Below, in pieces: positions 29,449 through 38,845 of a DNA stretch of 64,000 bases; the first letter of the stretch is position 1; every line of letters begins with the position of its first letter. The notes beneath the pieces were generated by a model. The model had not been told where the DNA came from and made no database searches. It saw only the letters and a list, made by a program, of their open reading frames with translations. Origin of the DNA: Desulfovibrio ferrophilus (lineage in GTDB: Bacteria > Desulfobacterota > Desulfovibrionia > Desulfovibrionales > Desulfovibrionaceae); the NCBI RefSeq assembly GCF_003966735.1, contig NZ_AP017378.1:2376905-2440904 (forward strand). The letters are read 5' to 3'. The position numbers and the translations under genes were made by a program.

Positions 29449-30594
29449 ATGCTCGACATACTGATCACCTACACCACTGAAACCTGGATTCTCCTCAACG
29501 AAGCGGCCCCTTGGGTCTTGTTCGGCTTTTTCGTTGCCGCTTTGATCAAAGTCTTCATCTCTGATCAATTCATCGCGAAACATCTGGGAAAGAACGGAGC
29601 CACCTCGGTACTCAAGGCCTCGGCACTGGGCGTGCCTCTGCCTCTCTGCTCCTGCGGGGTGGTACCGGCAGCGACAGGCCTCAGGCGTCAAGGCGCCAGC
29701 AAGGGCGCCACCGCCGCCTTCATGATTTCAACCCCGGAGACCGGGGCCGATTCCATGGCCGTAACCTGGGCCATGCTCGACCCGGTAATGACCGTTGTTC
29801 GCCCTATCGCAGCATTCATCACAGCCACCGTGGCGGGACTGGCTATCAATGCACTGCCCGACAGCCGCGCGCTGGACAATAACAACCCTTCGGACATGAC
29901 ATCGGATTGCGGATGCGGTGGGGGATGTTGCGGCAGTGAAACCACGACGAATGAGACTTCATTCTCCCACCGACTTAAGGACGGCTTTACCCAGACCTTC
30001 GGAGAGATGCTTCAGGACATCGGAAAGTGGCTAATCATTGGGATTCTTCTGGCAGGATTGATTTCAACCTTTGTCCCTGCAGACTTCTTCGAAAGCTATC
30101 TCGGCAACGAATGGGCCTCCATGGTGGTAATGCTTGTTGCTGGTATCCCCCTGTATATCTGCGCGACGTCCTCCACCCCCATCGCAGCCACAATGGCCCT
30201 GAAGGGATTGTCCCCCGGAGCGGCCCTTGTCTTCCTGCTCGCAGGACCTGCGACCAATGCCGCGACCATCGCCGTCACCTCCAAGGTGCTGGGCAAGCGC
30301 GCCACCGCCATCTATGTCGGAGCCATCGCCCTCTGCGCCCTTGGCATCGGCTGGCTGGTCAATCGCATCTATTTCGCCATGGGTCTGTCGGTCACATCCT
30401 GGGTCCGTGCCTCGGAGGCCGACCACATCACATGGTGGAGTATCAGCGCATCGCTGATTCTGTTGGCGCTCATTGTTCGCCCTCTGCTCATCCGAGGGAA
30501 AAGCCATCAGCATGCCAGCAGTTGCGGTTCGGGGTGCGGCTGCGGCCCGCAGCCTCTGAAGCCCTTGAGTGGTCAGAATTTCACGGTGAAATAA
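29449..30594 (+). CDS. Permease of the SO_0444-type Cu/Zn efflux family (DUF318)
   Basis: A 381-residue membrane protein with about eight hydrophobic segments arranged as two halves. It has the family motif VPLPLCSCGVVPAATGLRRQGAS (Cys 67 and 69), and the second-half counterpart GIPLYICATSSTPIAA. The linker holds CGCGGGCCG and the C-terminus CGSGCGCG, likely soft-metal ligands. The ArsR gene just upstream and the SO_0444 group's reported Cu/Zn role suggest export of such metals. It ends 4 bases before a bidirectional terminator. Confidence 0.88.
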   Translation: MLDILITYTTETWILLNEAAPWVLFGFFVAALIKVFISDQFIAKHLGKNGATSVLKASALGVPLPLCSCGVVPAATGLRRQGASKGATAAFMISTPETGADSMAVTWAMLDPVMTVVRPIAAFITATVAGLAINALPDSRALDNNNPSDMTSDCGCGGGCCGSETTTNETSFSHRLKDGFTQTFGEMLQDIGKWLIIGILLAGLISTFVPADFFESYLGNEWASMVVMLVAGIPLYICATSSTPIAATMALKGLSPGAALVFLLAGPATNAATIAVTSKVLGKRATAIYVGAIALCALGIGWLVNRIYFAMGLSVTSWVRASEADHITWWSISASLILLALIVRPLLIRGKSHQHASSCGSGCGCGPQPLKPLSGQNFTVK

Positions 30595-30598
30595 CCAT

Positions 30599-30628
30599 AA
30601 ACGGGGAGCCAGAAGGCTCCCCGTTTTT
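30599..30628. terminator. Bidirectional terminator between the permease and the isochorismatase-fold gene
   Basis: A 12-bp stem (30599-30610 with 30615-30626), 4-base loop and a T-run on the plus strand; the A-rich side gives a weaker T-run on the minus strand. It lies between two convergent stop codons, the minus-strand one at 30628-30630. Confidence 0.9.
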
Positions 30629-31251
30629 CATTGGATCGTAATCAAGTCACTGCGGGTCAGACTGATCACCCTGCGCGTTCCCGGCCCGGTCAGCAGCAAC
30701 TGCACAGTGGCCTGCTCGGTATAGAGATCGGCCGCGGACAGGCAATCCACGGGCAGGAGCACCTTCAGCCCCCGGAACCCAGCAGCAGTCGCCGTATGCA
30801 GCACCGCCCCATGAGCCGCAGTGCCCGTGACGATGACCGTATCAACGCCCAGGTCCTGCAGGATTTTCTCCAAATCGGTATCCCAGAATTTATCCACGCT
30901 GGAAGCAACGATGGGCTCACTCTTCTTCGGAACCACCAGATCAAGGATGGGCGTCATCTTCGGCGTCAGACTGTAGACCACAGGCAACCCTGCTTCCCGG
31001 GCACGGCGAATCAGCTCGGCAATGCGTGGCACGGTGTCCAGGCATCGGGGTCGCCTGGCCGCATTGCAGGTCAACTCCTCGATATCCAATACCAGCAGGG
31101 CCGTGCTGGCGGGGTTGGCCTGCACCACATTGATCTGTGGGATCTCAGGGGCCTGCGCCTGATCCCAGAGCCCATCTATGGACTGCGCAAGAGTCTGCCC
31201 AGGAGCAGCCAACAGCCAGACGACCATCGCAAGCAGTATCATCCTCCTCAT
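30628..31251 (-). CDS. Exported isochorismatase-fold protein, nucleophile Cys absent
   Basis: A 207-residue protein with an N-terminal signal peptide (MRRMILLAMVVWLLAAPGQTLA). The cysteine-hydrolase fold is visible: LLVLDIEE with Asp 56, then VDKFWDTDLEKIL, and TVIVTGTAAHGAVLHTATAAGF. Classical members have a Cys where this one has Gly-Ala (GAV), so hydrolysis by the usual mechanism is unlikely; EntB-type isochorismatases also lack it. I set the start at the ATG at 31251, a few bases after GGAGGG, instead of the longer frame upstream. The substrate is unknown. Confidence 0.8.
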   Translation of the reverse strand: MRRMILLAMVVWLLAAPGQTLAQSIDGLWDQAQAPEIPQINVVQANPASTALLVLDIEELTCNAARRPRCLDTVPRIAELIRRAREAGLPVVYSLTPKMTPILDLVVPKKSEPIVASSVDKFWDTDLEKILQDLGVDTVIVTGTAAHGAVLHTATAAGFRGLKVLLPVDCLSAADLYTEQATVQLLLTGPGTRRVISLTRSDLITIQ

Positions 31252-31321
31252 GGCACCCTCCAGAAAACGGATTTTCATGCAGCGTACACCAAACGCCCAA
31301 GCTTGCCACTCCCAAGAGCAT

Positions 31322-31356
31322 AAAAAAGGCTGCACCCCGTGAGGAGGTGCAGCCTT
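31322..31356 (-). terminator. Intrinsic terminator after alaS (minus strand)
   Basis: An 11-bp stem (31326-31336 with 31346-31356) and a run of six A residues at 31322-31327, which read as T on the minus strand. It ends 26 bases after the alaS stop. Confidence 0.9.
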
Positions 31357-31382
31357 GGATGTATCCTGAATGGCTTTGGAGC

Positions 31383-34028
31383 CTAGCCCGCGAGCAAAGC
31401 CCTGAGCTTGGTCAAAGCGGCTTCGATGCCTGCGGGGTTGGTTCCGCCAGCCTGAGCCATATCCGGGCGCCCGCCTCCGGAGCCCCCCACTTCGGCAGCC
31501 ACATCCTTGATCAGGGCCGGTGCGGTGAAGCGGTCATGCAGATCCTTGGAGACGTAGATAGCCACATTGGCCTTGCCGGCAGCCTCGCAAATCAGGCAAG
31601 CCACGCCCGATGCCAGCTTGGAGCGTACGTCATCCATCATCTTACGCATGGCCCCCATGTTGGGAGCGTTGACCTTGGCGGCCAGAACCTTGATCCCGCC
31701 GAGTTCCTCGACGCTGTCCATGATATCCGCACCACCGGCAGAAGAAGCAGCCTGGGCCGCGATCTTCTCGATGTCCTTCTTGAGCTTCTTGACCTCACGG
31801 TTCAAAGCCAGGACTCGCTCGGGCAATTCGGCAGGGCTGCCCTTGAGCACCTCGGCAGCCTTTTCGGCTGCCAGGCGGATGGCATTGAACTGATTGATGG
31901 CATTCCAACCCGTGGCGGCCTCGATGCGCCGCACACCGGCAGCCACGCCGGATTCGGACAGAATCATGAAGGGACCAGCCTGCCCCGTGGAGCGCAAGTG
32001 CGTTCCACCGCAAAGCTCCACGGATTCGCCGGGAACCGAAACAACCCGCACGGTGGAATCGTATTTCTCACCGAACAGGGCCATGGCGCCCTTCTCTACT
32101 GCGGCGTCGTATTCCATCTCCGCCACTTCAAGGGGGATGTCGGCAAGCACGGCACGGGTGACTTCGCGCTCGACCTCGGCCTTTTCCTTCACGGTCATGG
32201 CGGCAATGTGAGTAAAGTCGAAACGCAGGCGATCAGGACCAACCAGAGAGCCGGCCTGCTTGACGTGGTCGCCCAGGATCTTGCGCAGAGCGGCGTGCAG
32301 CAGGTGAGTCGAGGTGTGGTTTCGGGCCGAAGCAGTGCGCTGGCCTTCTTCCACGATCATCTGCACTTCCTGATCGGGCAGTACCTGTCCTTCGGTGCAG
32401 GTCACAGCATGCACGATCAACTCGGGCGCAGGCTTCATGGTGTCGGTCACTTCAACCTTGCCCGAAGGGGAATGGATGGCTCCACTGTCACCCTCCTGAC
32501 CACCAGATTCGCCGTAGAACGGAGTCGAGCTGGTCACGAGATAGCCCTTGGCGCCCTTATCCAGACTTTCCACCGGCTCGGCGGATTCACCAAGCAGCGC
32601 CACGATGCGCGAATCGGCTTTCAGAAAATCGTAGCCCACGAACTCGGAGCGCAGGCCATCTTCCAGCAGTGACTGGAAACGGGCAGCCAGAGTCTGCTCA
32701 CCGCCGCCCTTCCAGGCGGCCTTGGCGCGATTCTTCTGCTCCTGCATGAAGGCCTTGAACCCGGCCTCGTCAACGCTCATGCCCTGTTTCTCAGCCACGT
32801 CGTTCACGATATCCACGGGGAAACCGAAGGTGTCATACAGCTTGAAAGCGAACTCGCCGGAGACAATGGTCTCGCCAGCGCCGCGCATCTTCTCAAGCTC
32901 TTCCTCCAGGATGGCAAGGCCCTTGTCCAGGGTCTGGGAGAAGCGATTCTCCTCCTCGCGCACGACCTTGGCCATGAACTCCTGATTGTCCTTCAACTCC
33001 GGGTAATGGTCACCCATCTCGTCCACAACCTTCAGGGCAACCTTGAACAGGAAGGCCTCGTCCTGGCCGATGAGTTTGCCAAAACGCAGAGCGCGGCGGA
33101 TCAGACGCCTGAGGACATAACCACGCCCCTCGTTGGAGGGCAGGATGCCGTCGGCAATCATGAAGGCGATGGAGCGGCTGTGGTCGGCAATGACGCGCAA
33201 CGCAGTGTCCACGTCCTCGCCCTGCTCCTTGTACTTCACGCCCGCAAGCTCGGCGGTAAAGCCGATGATGGCCAGAAACAGATCGGTATCGTAGTTGGAG
33301 TTGACTCCCTGGCAGACAGCGGCAATGCGCTCCAGCCCCATGCCCGTATCAATGGACGGGCGGGGCAGCGGCTCGCGGGTGCCATCGGCAGACTGGTCGT
33401 ACTGCATGAACACCAGATTCCAGATCTCCAGATAACGATCGCAGTCGCACTGGCCGATGCCACAGTTCGGACCGCACTTCATGTGCTCGCCCTGATCGAT
33501 ATGAATCTCGGAGCACGGTCCACAGGGGCCGGTATCACCCATGGACCAGAAGTTATCCTTCTCGCCCAGGCGGTAAATCATCTCGGGAGCGACTCCAGCC
33601 ACCTTCTGCCACAGCTCGCCCGCCTCATCATCATCCTTGTAGATGGTGATATAGAGTTTGTCCTTGGGCAGCCCCAGTTCGCCAGTGATGAAATCCCAGG
33701 CGTAGCGGATGGCATCTTCCTTGAAATAATCGCCAAAGGAGAAGTTGCCCAACATCTCGAAAAAGGTGTGGTGGCGTGCAGTGCGTCCCACGTTCTCCAG
33801 GTCGTTGTGCTTGCCTCCCACGCGCAGGCACTTCTGGGAAGTGGTCGCACGCACGTAGTCGCGCTTTTCCTGGCCCAGGAAGGTTTTCTTGAACTGGACC
33901 ATGCCCGCGTTGGTAAACAGCAGGGTCGGATCGTCCTTGGGCACGAGGGATGAAGAGGACACGGGAGTATGTCCTTTACCCTCAAAGTATTCGAGGAATT
34001 TCTGGCGGATTTCAGTGGCGGTCAGCAC
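31383..34028 (-). CDS. alaS: Alanyl-tRNA synthetase
   Basis: An 881-residue class II enzyme. The catalytic domain starts [21 protein letters not shown] and contains [15 protein letters not shown] and [18 protein letters not shown]. The editing domain has [16 protein letters not shown] and the zinc motif [11 protein letters not shown]; the C-terminal Gly-rich tail has [15 protein letters not shown]. The start is GTG at 34028 with AGGAG ten bases upstream. It follows recA on the same strand with a structured 122-base gap. Confidence 0.97.
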   Translation of the reverse strand: MLTATEIRQKFLEYFEGKGHTPVSSSSLVPKDDPTLLFTNAGMVQFKKTFLGQEKRDYVRATTSQKCLRVGGKHNDLENVGRTARHHTFFEMLGNFSFGDYFKEDAIRYAWDFITGELGLPKDKLYITIYKDDDEAGELWQKVAGVAPEMIYRLGEKDNFWSMGDTGPCGPCSEIHIDQGEHMKCGPNCGIGQCDCDRYLEIWNLVFMQYDQSADGTREPLPRPSIDTGMGLERIAAVCQGVNSNYDTDLFLAIIGFTAELAGVKYKEQGEDVDTALRVIADHSRSIAFMIADGILPSNEGRGYVLRRLIRRALRFGKLIGQDEAFLFKVALKVVDEMGDHYPELKDNQEFMAKVVREEENRFSQTLDKGLAILEEELEKMRGAGETIVSGEFAFKLYDTFGFPVDIVNDVAEKQGMSVDEAGFKAFMQEQKNRAKAAWKGGGEQTLAARFQSLLEDGLRSEFVGYDFLKADSRIVALLGESAEPVESLDKGAKGYLVTSSTPFYGESGGQEGDSGAIHSPSGKVEVTDTMKPAPELIVHAVTCTEGQVLPDQEVQMIVEEGQRTASARNHTSTHLLHAALRKILGDHVKQAGSLVGPDRLRFDFTHIAAMTVKEKAEVEREVTRAVLADIPLEVAEMEYDAAVEKGAMALFGEKYDSTVRVVSVPGESVELCGGTHLRSTGQAGPFMILSESGVAAGVRRIEAATGWNAINQFNAIRLAAEKAAEVLKGSPAELPERVLALNREVKKLKKDIEKIAAQAASSAGGADIMDSVEELGGIKVLAAKVNAPNMGAMRKMMDDVRSKLASGVACLICEAAGKANVAIYVSKDLHDRFTAPALIKDVAAEVGGSGGGRPDMAQAGGTNPAGIEAALTKLRALLAG

Positions 34029-34076
34029 GATGCAAAATCTCCTGATGCGAATAAGTTAACTCTCGTTGTGGTGAGG

Positions 34077-34138
34077 GAAACGGCGGGAGTGGCGGAGTAA
34101 TGGAGCTGCGGCCGGGGCATCCCCGGCCGCGCCGTTTC
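34077..34138 (-). other. Nested hairpins in the recA-alaS gap
   Basis: A 10-bp GC stem with a 3-base loop (34108-34117 with 34121-34130) is enclosed by an outer 9-bp stem (34077-34085 with 34130-34138). Neither is followed by a T-run in either direction, so this is not a classical terminator. It may stabilise or process the recA transcript, or pause polymerase. Confidence 0.55.
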
Positions 34139-34150
34139 GGGAATCGTAAA

Positions 34151-35224
34151 TTAGTTTTTTGCGGCCTTGGGGACTGCCTCTTCGGCGGGCTCCGCCTCGG
34201 GGGCGGCATCCCTCATGCCCAGATGCACGAGCACTTTTTCCTCGATGGCATTACGCAGATCATCGTTTTCAGCCAGCATGGCCCGGACATTTTCCTTGCC
34301 CTGCCCCAAACGCTCATCCCCGAAGGAATACCACGCACCGGACTTGTCCACGATACCGGCGTCCACACCGATGTCGAGAATCTCACCTTCACGGGAGATG
34401 CCCGTGCCATACAGCACATCAAAGATGGCCTCGCGGAAGGGCGGAGCAACCTTGTTCTTGACCGGACGGACACGGGCCTTGATGCCGTAGGCTTCGTCCT
34501 TGTCCTTCAGGGTCTGGATACGTCGGATATCCAGGCGTACAGAGGAGTAGAACTTGAGCGCATTACCACCGGTGGTGGTCTCGGGGTTGCCATAACCGGT
34601 CATGCCGATCTTCATGCGGATCTGGTTGATGAAGATCACGGCGGTATGCGAGGTGTGAATGATACCCGTCAGCTTCCGCAGCGCATGGGACATCAGGCGC
34701 GCGTGCCCGCCCACCTGGGTCTCGCCCATCTCGCCTTCCAGTTCGGCCTGGGGAATCAATGCGGCAACGGAGTCGATGACAATCACATCCACCGCACCGG
34801 AACGCACCAGCAGGCTGGCAATATCCAGGGCCTGTTCACCGTAGTCGGGCTGGCTAATGAGCAACTCGTCGGTTTTGACGCCAAGGCGTTTGGCGTAGTT
34901 CACATCCAATGCATGTTCGGCATCGATGAACGCGGCGTTGCCACCAGCCTTTTGGGCCTCGGCAATAATATGCAATGCCAAAGTCGTCTTGCCTGACGAT
35001 TCCGGCCCGAAAACTTCACAGACTCGGCCTCGTGGAATACCGCCAATGCCCAACGCCAAGTCCAAACCGATAGAACCGGTGGGGATAAATTTGATTGCGA
35101 CGTGGGCATCATCGGACAGCTTCATGACGGAGCCTTGGCCGTACTTACGCTCGATGGTGGTCAGCGCGGTGTCCAGGGCTTCCTTGCGAAGCGCTTCAGG
35201 GCTCTTTTGGGGGCTGCGTGCCAT
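34151..35224 (-). CDS. recA: Recombinase A
   Basis: A 357-residue RecA with the core fully conserved: Walker A GPESSGKT (73-80), [12 protein letters not shown] (Walker B), the L1 and L2 loops ([33 protein letters not shown]) and an acidic/Ala-rich C-terminal tail. RecA drives homologous recombination and triggers LexA cleavage. Ribosome site AAGGAG stands eight bases before the ATG. It is the first gene of a recA-alaS pair. No recX is present between them. Confidence 0.98.
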   Translation of the reverse strand: MARSPQKSPEALRKEALDTALTTIERKYGQGSVMKLSDDAHVAIKFIPTGSIGLDLALGIGGIPRGRVCEVFGPESSGKTTLALHIIAEAQKAGGNAAFIDAEHALDVNYAKRLGVKTDELLISQPDYGEQALDIASLLVRSGAVDVIVIDSVAALIPQAELEGEMGETQVGGHARLMSHALRKLTGIIHTSHTAVIFINQIRMKIGMTGYGNPETTTGGNALKFYSSVRLDIRRIQTLKDKDEAYGIKARVRPVKNKVAPPFREAIFDVLYGTGISREGEILDIGVDAGIVDKSGAWYSFGDERLGQGKENVRAMLAENDDLRNAIEEKVLVHLGMRDAAPEAEPAEEAVPKAAKN

Positions 35225-35278
35225 GACGGTATCTCCTTAAAAGGTATTGGATGCTAAAGACGACTCCACATAACAGAA

Positions 35279-35312
35279 GCCCGTAAGGCGGGCAACCGCG
35301 CTTTACAAGCGC
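35279..35312 (-). promoter_or_regulatory. Palindromic elements upstream of recA
   Basis: Two inverted repeats lie 55-88 bases upstream of the recA start: GCCCG-TAAGG-CGGGC (35279-35293) and GCGCTT-TAC-AAGCGC (35298-35312). Read on the minus strand they flank a weak promoter (TTGCCC, 17 bases, TATGTG). Neither matches the E. coli or Bacillus LexA box; one of them could be the SOS operator of this lineage. Confidence 0.4.
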
Positions 35313-35427
35313 TCAAACGTTGAGAATTCCCATTTCAGACAGAGCAAGCAGGGTCATTTTCGCCTTGCCGGCGCACAGATAGCCCCCCTTGCCTTGCCAC
35401 CTGCTCATGGTTATAGGCACTTCACCC

Positions 35428-36489
35428 ATGACTAAAACTAACCAAAAATACGACGCGGTGGCCCTGTTCTCCGCCGGTTTGGACTCCCTGCTTGCGGCCA
35501 AGGTGATCATGGCCCAGGGACTCTCCGTCAAATGCCTGCATTTCACCTCCCCCTTTTTCGGCAAGCCGGACAAGGTGGCCCATTGGCGTGACATTTACGG
35601 CCTGGATATCGAAGCCGTAGACATCGGCGACGCCTATGTGAAAATGATGCTGGCCGGACCCAAATATGGTTTCGGCAAATACTTCAATCCCTGCGTGGAT
35701 TGCAAGATCATCATGCTCTCCCACGCCCGACGGATGATGGAGCACTATGGTGCCAAATTCATCATCACCGGAGAGGTTATCGGCCAACGTCCCATGTCCC
35801 AGCGCCGCGACGCCATGAACAGCGTGCGCAACGAGTCCGAGACCAAGGACATCCTCTTGCGCCCCCTGTGTGCCAAGCGGCTGGACCCGACCCCCATGGA
35901 AGAATCCGGACTTGTGGACCGTGAGCGCCTGCATGGCATTGGCGGACGTGGGCGCAACGACCAACTGGCAATGGCCAAGGAATTCGGTATCACCGAAATC
36001 CCCACCCCCGGTGGCGGATGCCTGCTCACGGAACCGGCCTCGGCCCGGCGCTATGGCCCGGTGTTTGAGCATATCGACAATCCATCGGCCAATGATTTCC
36101 ATCTGGCCAACTCGGGCCGCCAACTCTGGGCCGGAACCCACTGGCTGTCCATGGGGCGCAATGAGGCCAGCAACAATGCACTGACACGTCTGGCCCGCAA
36201 AGACGATCTGCTCTTTGACGTGCAGGATTTTCCCGGCCCTCTAGGTTTGGGGCGTCAGATTGGTGACGACTGGCCTGATTCTGCCGTGGCCGAAGCCGCC
36301 GCTCTGGTTGCCAGCTATTCACCCAAAGCCGTCAAGTCCGCCGAGCCAGTAATCGTCATTGTGACTCACAAGGGCGCGCAACGCACCGTGACTGTTGAGC
36401 CTTCCCGCACCCCGTCCATGGGCTGGGCCGAAACCACATGGAACGATTCCAAACCCACCCGCAATCGCATGGACACCCAGGACCGATAG
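35428..36489 (+). CDS. PP-loop ATPase, tRNA thiolation-like
   Basis: A 353-residue protein with a PP-loop nucleotide-binding motif FSAGLDSLLAA and the catalytic-type pair CVDCK (near residue 93) used by sulfur-transfer enzymes. The middle part reads FIITGEVIGQRPMSQ, and a third Cys is in GGGCLLTEP. This arrangement resembles MnmA/ThiI-type tRNA 2-thiouridine or 4-thiouridine synthetases, but it is not a canonical MnmA. I chose the ATG at 35428 as the frame upstream lacks conservation; an ATG at 35407 is also possible, and neither has a strong ribosome site. The C-terminal ~120 residues form a separate domain. Specific substrate uncertain. Confidence 0.72.
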   Translation: MTKTNQKYDAVALFSAGLDSLLAAKVIMAQGLSVKCLHFTSPFFGKPDKVAHWRDIYGLDIEAVDIGDAYVKMMLAGPKYGFGKYFNPCVDCKIIMLSHARRMMEHYGAKFIITGEVIGQRPMSQRRDAMNSVRNESETKDILLRPLCAKRLDPTPMEESGLVDRERLHGIGGRGRNDQLAMAKEFGITEIPTPGGGCLLTEPASARRYGPVFEHIDNPSANDFHLANSGRQLWAGTHWLSMGRNEASNNALTRLARKDDLLFDVQDFPGPLGLGRQIGDDWPDSAVAEAAALVASYSPKAVKSAEPVIVIVTHKGAQRTVTVEPSRTPSMGWAETTWNDSKPTRNRMDTQDR

Positions 36490-36505
36490 TGGCACAGCCC
36501 TTGCT
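36490..36505 (+). promoter_or_regulatory. Sigma-54 (RpoN) promoter, perfect consensus
   Basis: TGGCAC-AGCCC-TTGCT, with GG and GC exactly ten bases apart, starts right after the preceding stop codon. It matches the -24/-12 consensus in every defined position. Transcription would start near 36516 and run into the 330-base gap and then the Bax-inhibitor-1 gene. No bound activator site was searched for. Confidence 0.7.
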
Positions 36506-36832
36506 TATCTTTTATTGAAACCTGGCAAGTGCGACAGTTCGCGACTTGAGGCAAATCAACAGCAGACAAAGCAGCCACCGCCTGGATGACGCAAGCACCG
36601 GCAACGGCGAGACTTTTATAAACAAGATTTGACCCCCGAGCATGAACATCGGCTTCGCCGGGTTTCCTCTTTTCCTCGACAAATCGTCCACTGACACCGG
36701 ACGTCAGCATCATAATCCACTCTTTCTTGACAATTCGGGCTCCAGCGCCCCAACCGCCCTTGCCAGCGGCAAGGTTCGGTATTAATGATGAACCATCGTA
36801 ATCACGAATCAAATTTCCACCCGGAGGATACA
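36506..36832 (+). other. Non-coding gap behind the sigma-54 promoter
   Basis: About 330 bases with no convincing gene. A 47-codon frame (36642-36784) has no clear ribosome site. A 7-bp hairpin, CCTTGCC-AGC-GGCAAGG, lies near 36760-36777, and a TTGACA at about 36726 has no good -10. It could be a long leader for the gene at 36833, or an RNA of its own. Confidence 0.45.
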
Positions 36833-37540
36833 ATGAGTAGGTTCCAGACCGTTTCCATGCCCCGGCAGAAAGCCGAGGTCCTCAACGCTTTCATGCGCGG
36901 CGTCTATCAGTGGATGTCTCTCGGCTTGGCGTTGACTGCGGGCGTTGCCTTCTTCACCGCTTCCAGCCCGGCTCTGCTGAACGCTCTGTTCAGCAACCAG
37001 ATCATGGCCTTTGTGGTCATGCTCGCCCCGTTCGGGCTGGTCATCGCCCTGTCCGCAGGCATCAATAAAATGTCTGCATCCATGGCCACAGGCATGTTCA
37101 TGGCCTACAGCGCACTCATGGGCCTGTCTCTGTCCACCGTGCTTATCGTCTATACCGGCCAGAGCGTCTTCTCGGCCTTTGTGACTGCGGCGGGCATGTT
37201 CGGTGCCATGAGCGTCTACGGCATGACCACGAAAAAGGACCTGACCTCCTGGGGCAGCTTCCTGTTCATGGGCCTTGTGGGCATCATCATCGCCAGTGTT
37301 GTGAACATCTTCCTGGGCTCCAGCCAGATGAGCTTCATCATCTCCTTCCTGGGAGTGATCATCTTCACCGGCCTGACCGCCTACGACACCCAGAAGCTCA
37401 AGGTCATGGGCGAAACCGCTCCGGCCAATGACGCCACCGCAGTCCGACGCGGCGTAATCCTGGGCGCGCTGACCCTGTATCTGGACTTCATCAACCTGTT
37501 CCTGATGCTGCTGAGACTCATGGGCTCCACCAGGGACTAG
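36833..37540 (+). CDS. Bax inhibitor-1/YccA family membrane protein
   Basis: A 235-residue protein with seven hydrophobic segments and the BI-1/YccA pattern (NAFMRGVYQWMSLGLALTAG at the start, then YDTQKLKVMGE with the conserved Asp in TAYDTQ near residue 183, and LYLDFINLFLMLLRLMG at the end). Family members modulate membrane ion flux and FtsH activity in E. coli. The start is the ATG at 36833 after GGAGG; the open frame further upstream is not supported. A hairpin follows. Confidence 0.9.
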   Translation: MSRFQTVSMPRQKAEVLNAFMRGVYQWMSLGLALTAGVAFFTASSPALLNALFSNQIMAFVVMLAPFGLVIALSAGINKMSASMATGMFMAYSALMGLSLSTVLIVYTGQSVFSAFVTAAGMFGAMSVYGMTTKKDLTSWGSFLFMGLVGIIIASVVNIFLGSSQMSFIISFLGVIIFTGLTAYDTQKLKVMGETAPANDATAVRRGVILGALTLYLDFINLFLMLLRLMGSTRD

Positions 37541-37553
37541 CCAAGACAACTTA

Positions 37554-37575
37554 CGGGGGCGGCACTCCGCCCCCG
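37554..37575 (+). terminator. Hairpin between BI-1 gene and lpxK, weak terminator
   Basis: A 9-bp GC stem (37554-37562 with 37567-37575), 4-base loop. It is followed by ATCTATTTATG, so the T-run is poor and it ends just eight bases before the lpxK start. It may attenuate rather than end transcription. Confidence 0.6.
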
Positions 37576-37583
37576 ATCTATTT

Positions 37584-38642
37584 ATGCACAACGTCACTCC
37601 CCTGCAGCGCAAACTCTTTCCTCTGCTGTACCTGCCGAGCAGGCTCTACGCCATGGCGATGCGCCTGAGGCGGCAGTGGTACGAATCCGGGGCCCTGACG
37701 TCCTACAAGCCCGAGCGCCCCACCATCAGCATCGGCAATATCTGCTGGGGCGGCACCGGCAAGACTCCGCTCACGGAGTGGATCGTCCAATGGGCCATCA
37801 ATGAAGGGCTGACCCCCGCCGTGCTGACCCGGGGATACAAATCCATCCCCCCCGAACTGCCCTATCTGGTGCATGAGCAATCCACGGCTCGTGAAGCCGG
37901 AGACGAACCCCTGCTTCTGGCCAAGTCCTGCCCCGAGGCACATGTGGTGGTGGACCCTCAACGCGCCCGCGCTGCCAAGTGGATCGCCAAGCACCACAAC
38001 CCCGACCTCTATCTGCTGGATGACGGCTTCCAACACCTTGGCATCGAGCGACATCTGGACCTCGTGCTGCTTCGCCCACAGGATCTGACCGAGGATTGGA
38101 ACCGAGTGATTCCTTCGGGTCCCTGGCGCGAAGGTGAAGAGGCACTGACACGCACGGCAGCCTTCCTGATCAAGGCACCACAGGATGATTTTCAGGCTCT
38201 GGAGCCTTTCTGCCAGGAGTTTCTGGCCCAATACAAGGCTCCGGTCTTTCCATTCACCTTCTCGCCCAAGGGCCTGACAAGACTGGATCGAAGCGAATCT
38301 GCCCGTGGATTTGGCGACGAGCCTTATCTTCTGGTTTCCGGTGTGGGCGAACACGAGCAGGTCCAGCGCACCGCAGAAGAACTGCTGGGGCATCCCCCGA
38401 TCAAGCATCTGCGCTTTGACGACCACTACAATTACCAAGAAGACGACTGGAAATTCATCCGTGAAAAGGCCGATCTGGCCAATGCGGAACGAGTGCTCTG
38501 CACCGGCAAGGATGCCGTGAAGCTTGTCCAATTCAATCCTTACAACCTCTGGACCTTCGACCACACTCTGGATTTTGGTCCCGGATTGTTCACCAATCAC
38601 AGCTTCCCGGACTGGTGGAGGGCGACCTGGCCCCTGCTCTGA
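37584..38642 (+). CDS. lpxK: Tetraacyldisaccharide 4'-kinase
   Basis: A 352-residue P-loop kinase with the LpxK pattern: SIGNICWGGTGKTP (Walker A at about residue 52) and LLDDGFQHL with the Asp pair, RVIPSGPWREG and the C-terminal FDDHYNY. It phosphorylates the lipid A disaccharide at the inner membrane. No ribosome site is visible before the ATG, and the hairpin is close upstream, so translation may be weak or coupled. The first hydrophobic segment is expected. Confidence 0.95.
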   Translation: MHNVTPLQRKLFPLLYLPSRLYAMAMRLRRQWYESGALTSYKPERPTISIGNICWGGTGKTPLTEWIVQWAINEGLTPAVLTRGYKSIPPELPYLVHEQSTAREAGDEPLLLAKSCPEAHVVVDPQRARAAKWIAKHHNPDLYLLDDGFQHLGIERHLDLVLLRPQDLTEDWNRVIPSGPWREGEEALTRTAAFLIKAPQDDFQALEPFCQEFLAQYKAPVFPFTFSPKGLTRLDRSESARGFGDEPYLLVSGVGEHEQVQRTAEELLGHPPIKHLRFDDHYNYQEDDWKFIREKADLANAERVLCTGKDAVKLVQFNPYNLWTFDHTLDFGPGLFTNHSFPDWWRATWPLL

Positions 38643-38845
38643 TCACACACTCCCGGGCATCCGCCCACTGCCCCCGATTCCAGATTTCCCCTGCGGCGAG
38701 CTCAGGCCGCCTGAACTGATCGACTTCCCTCTCCACAAGGGTAACGATCGCGTGACATCTTGTGCAAGCCTCGGGTATTCGTATCCATTGCACAAAAACT
38801 GATGTAATTTAAAGAAAACCGACAATATAAAAATATGGAGCCATC

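Noticed and set aside
36642-36784. A 47-codon frame in the gap behind the sigma-54 promoter
   Set aside because: No ribosome site and a low-complexity, unconvincing sequence; it may still be checked with profiling.
36366-36833. A 155-codon minus-strand frame over the same gap
   Set aside because: It runs into the end of the PP-loop gene and shows no motif or ribosome site.
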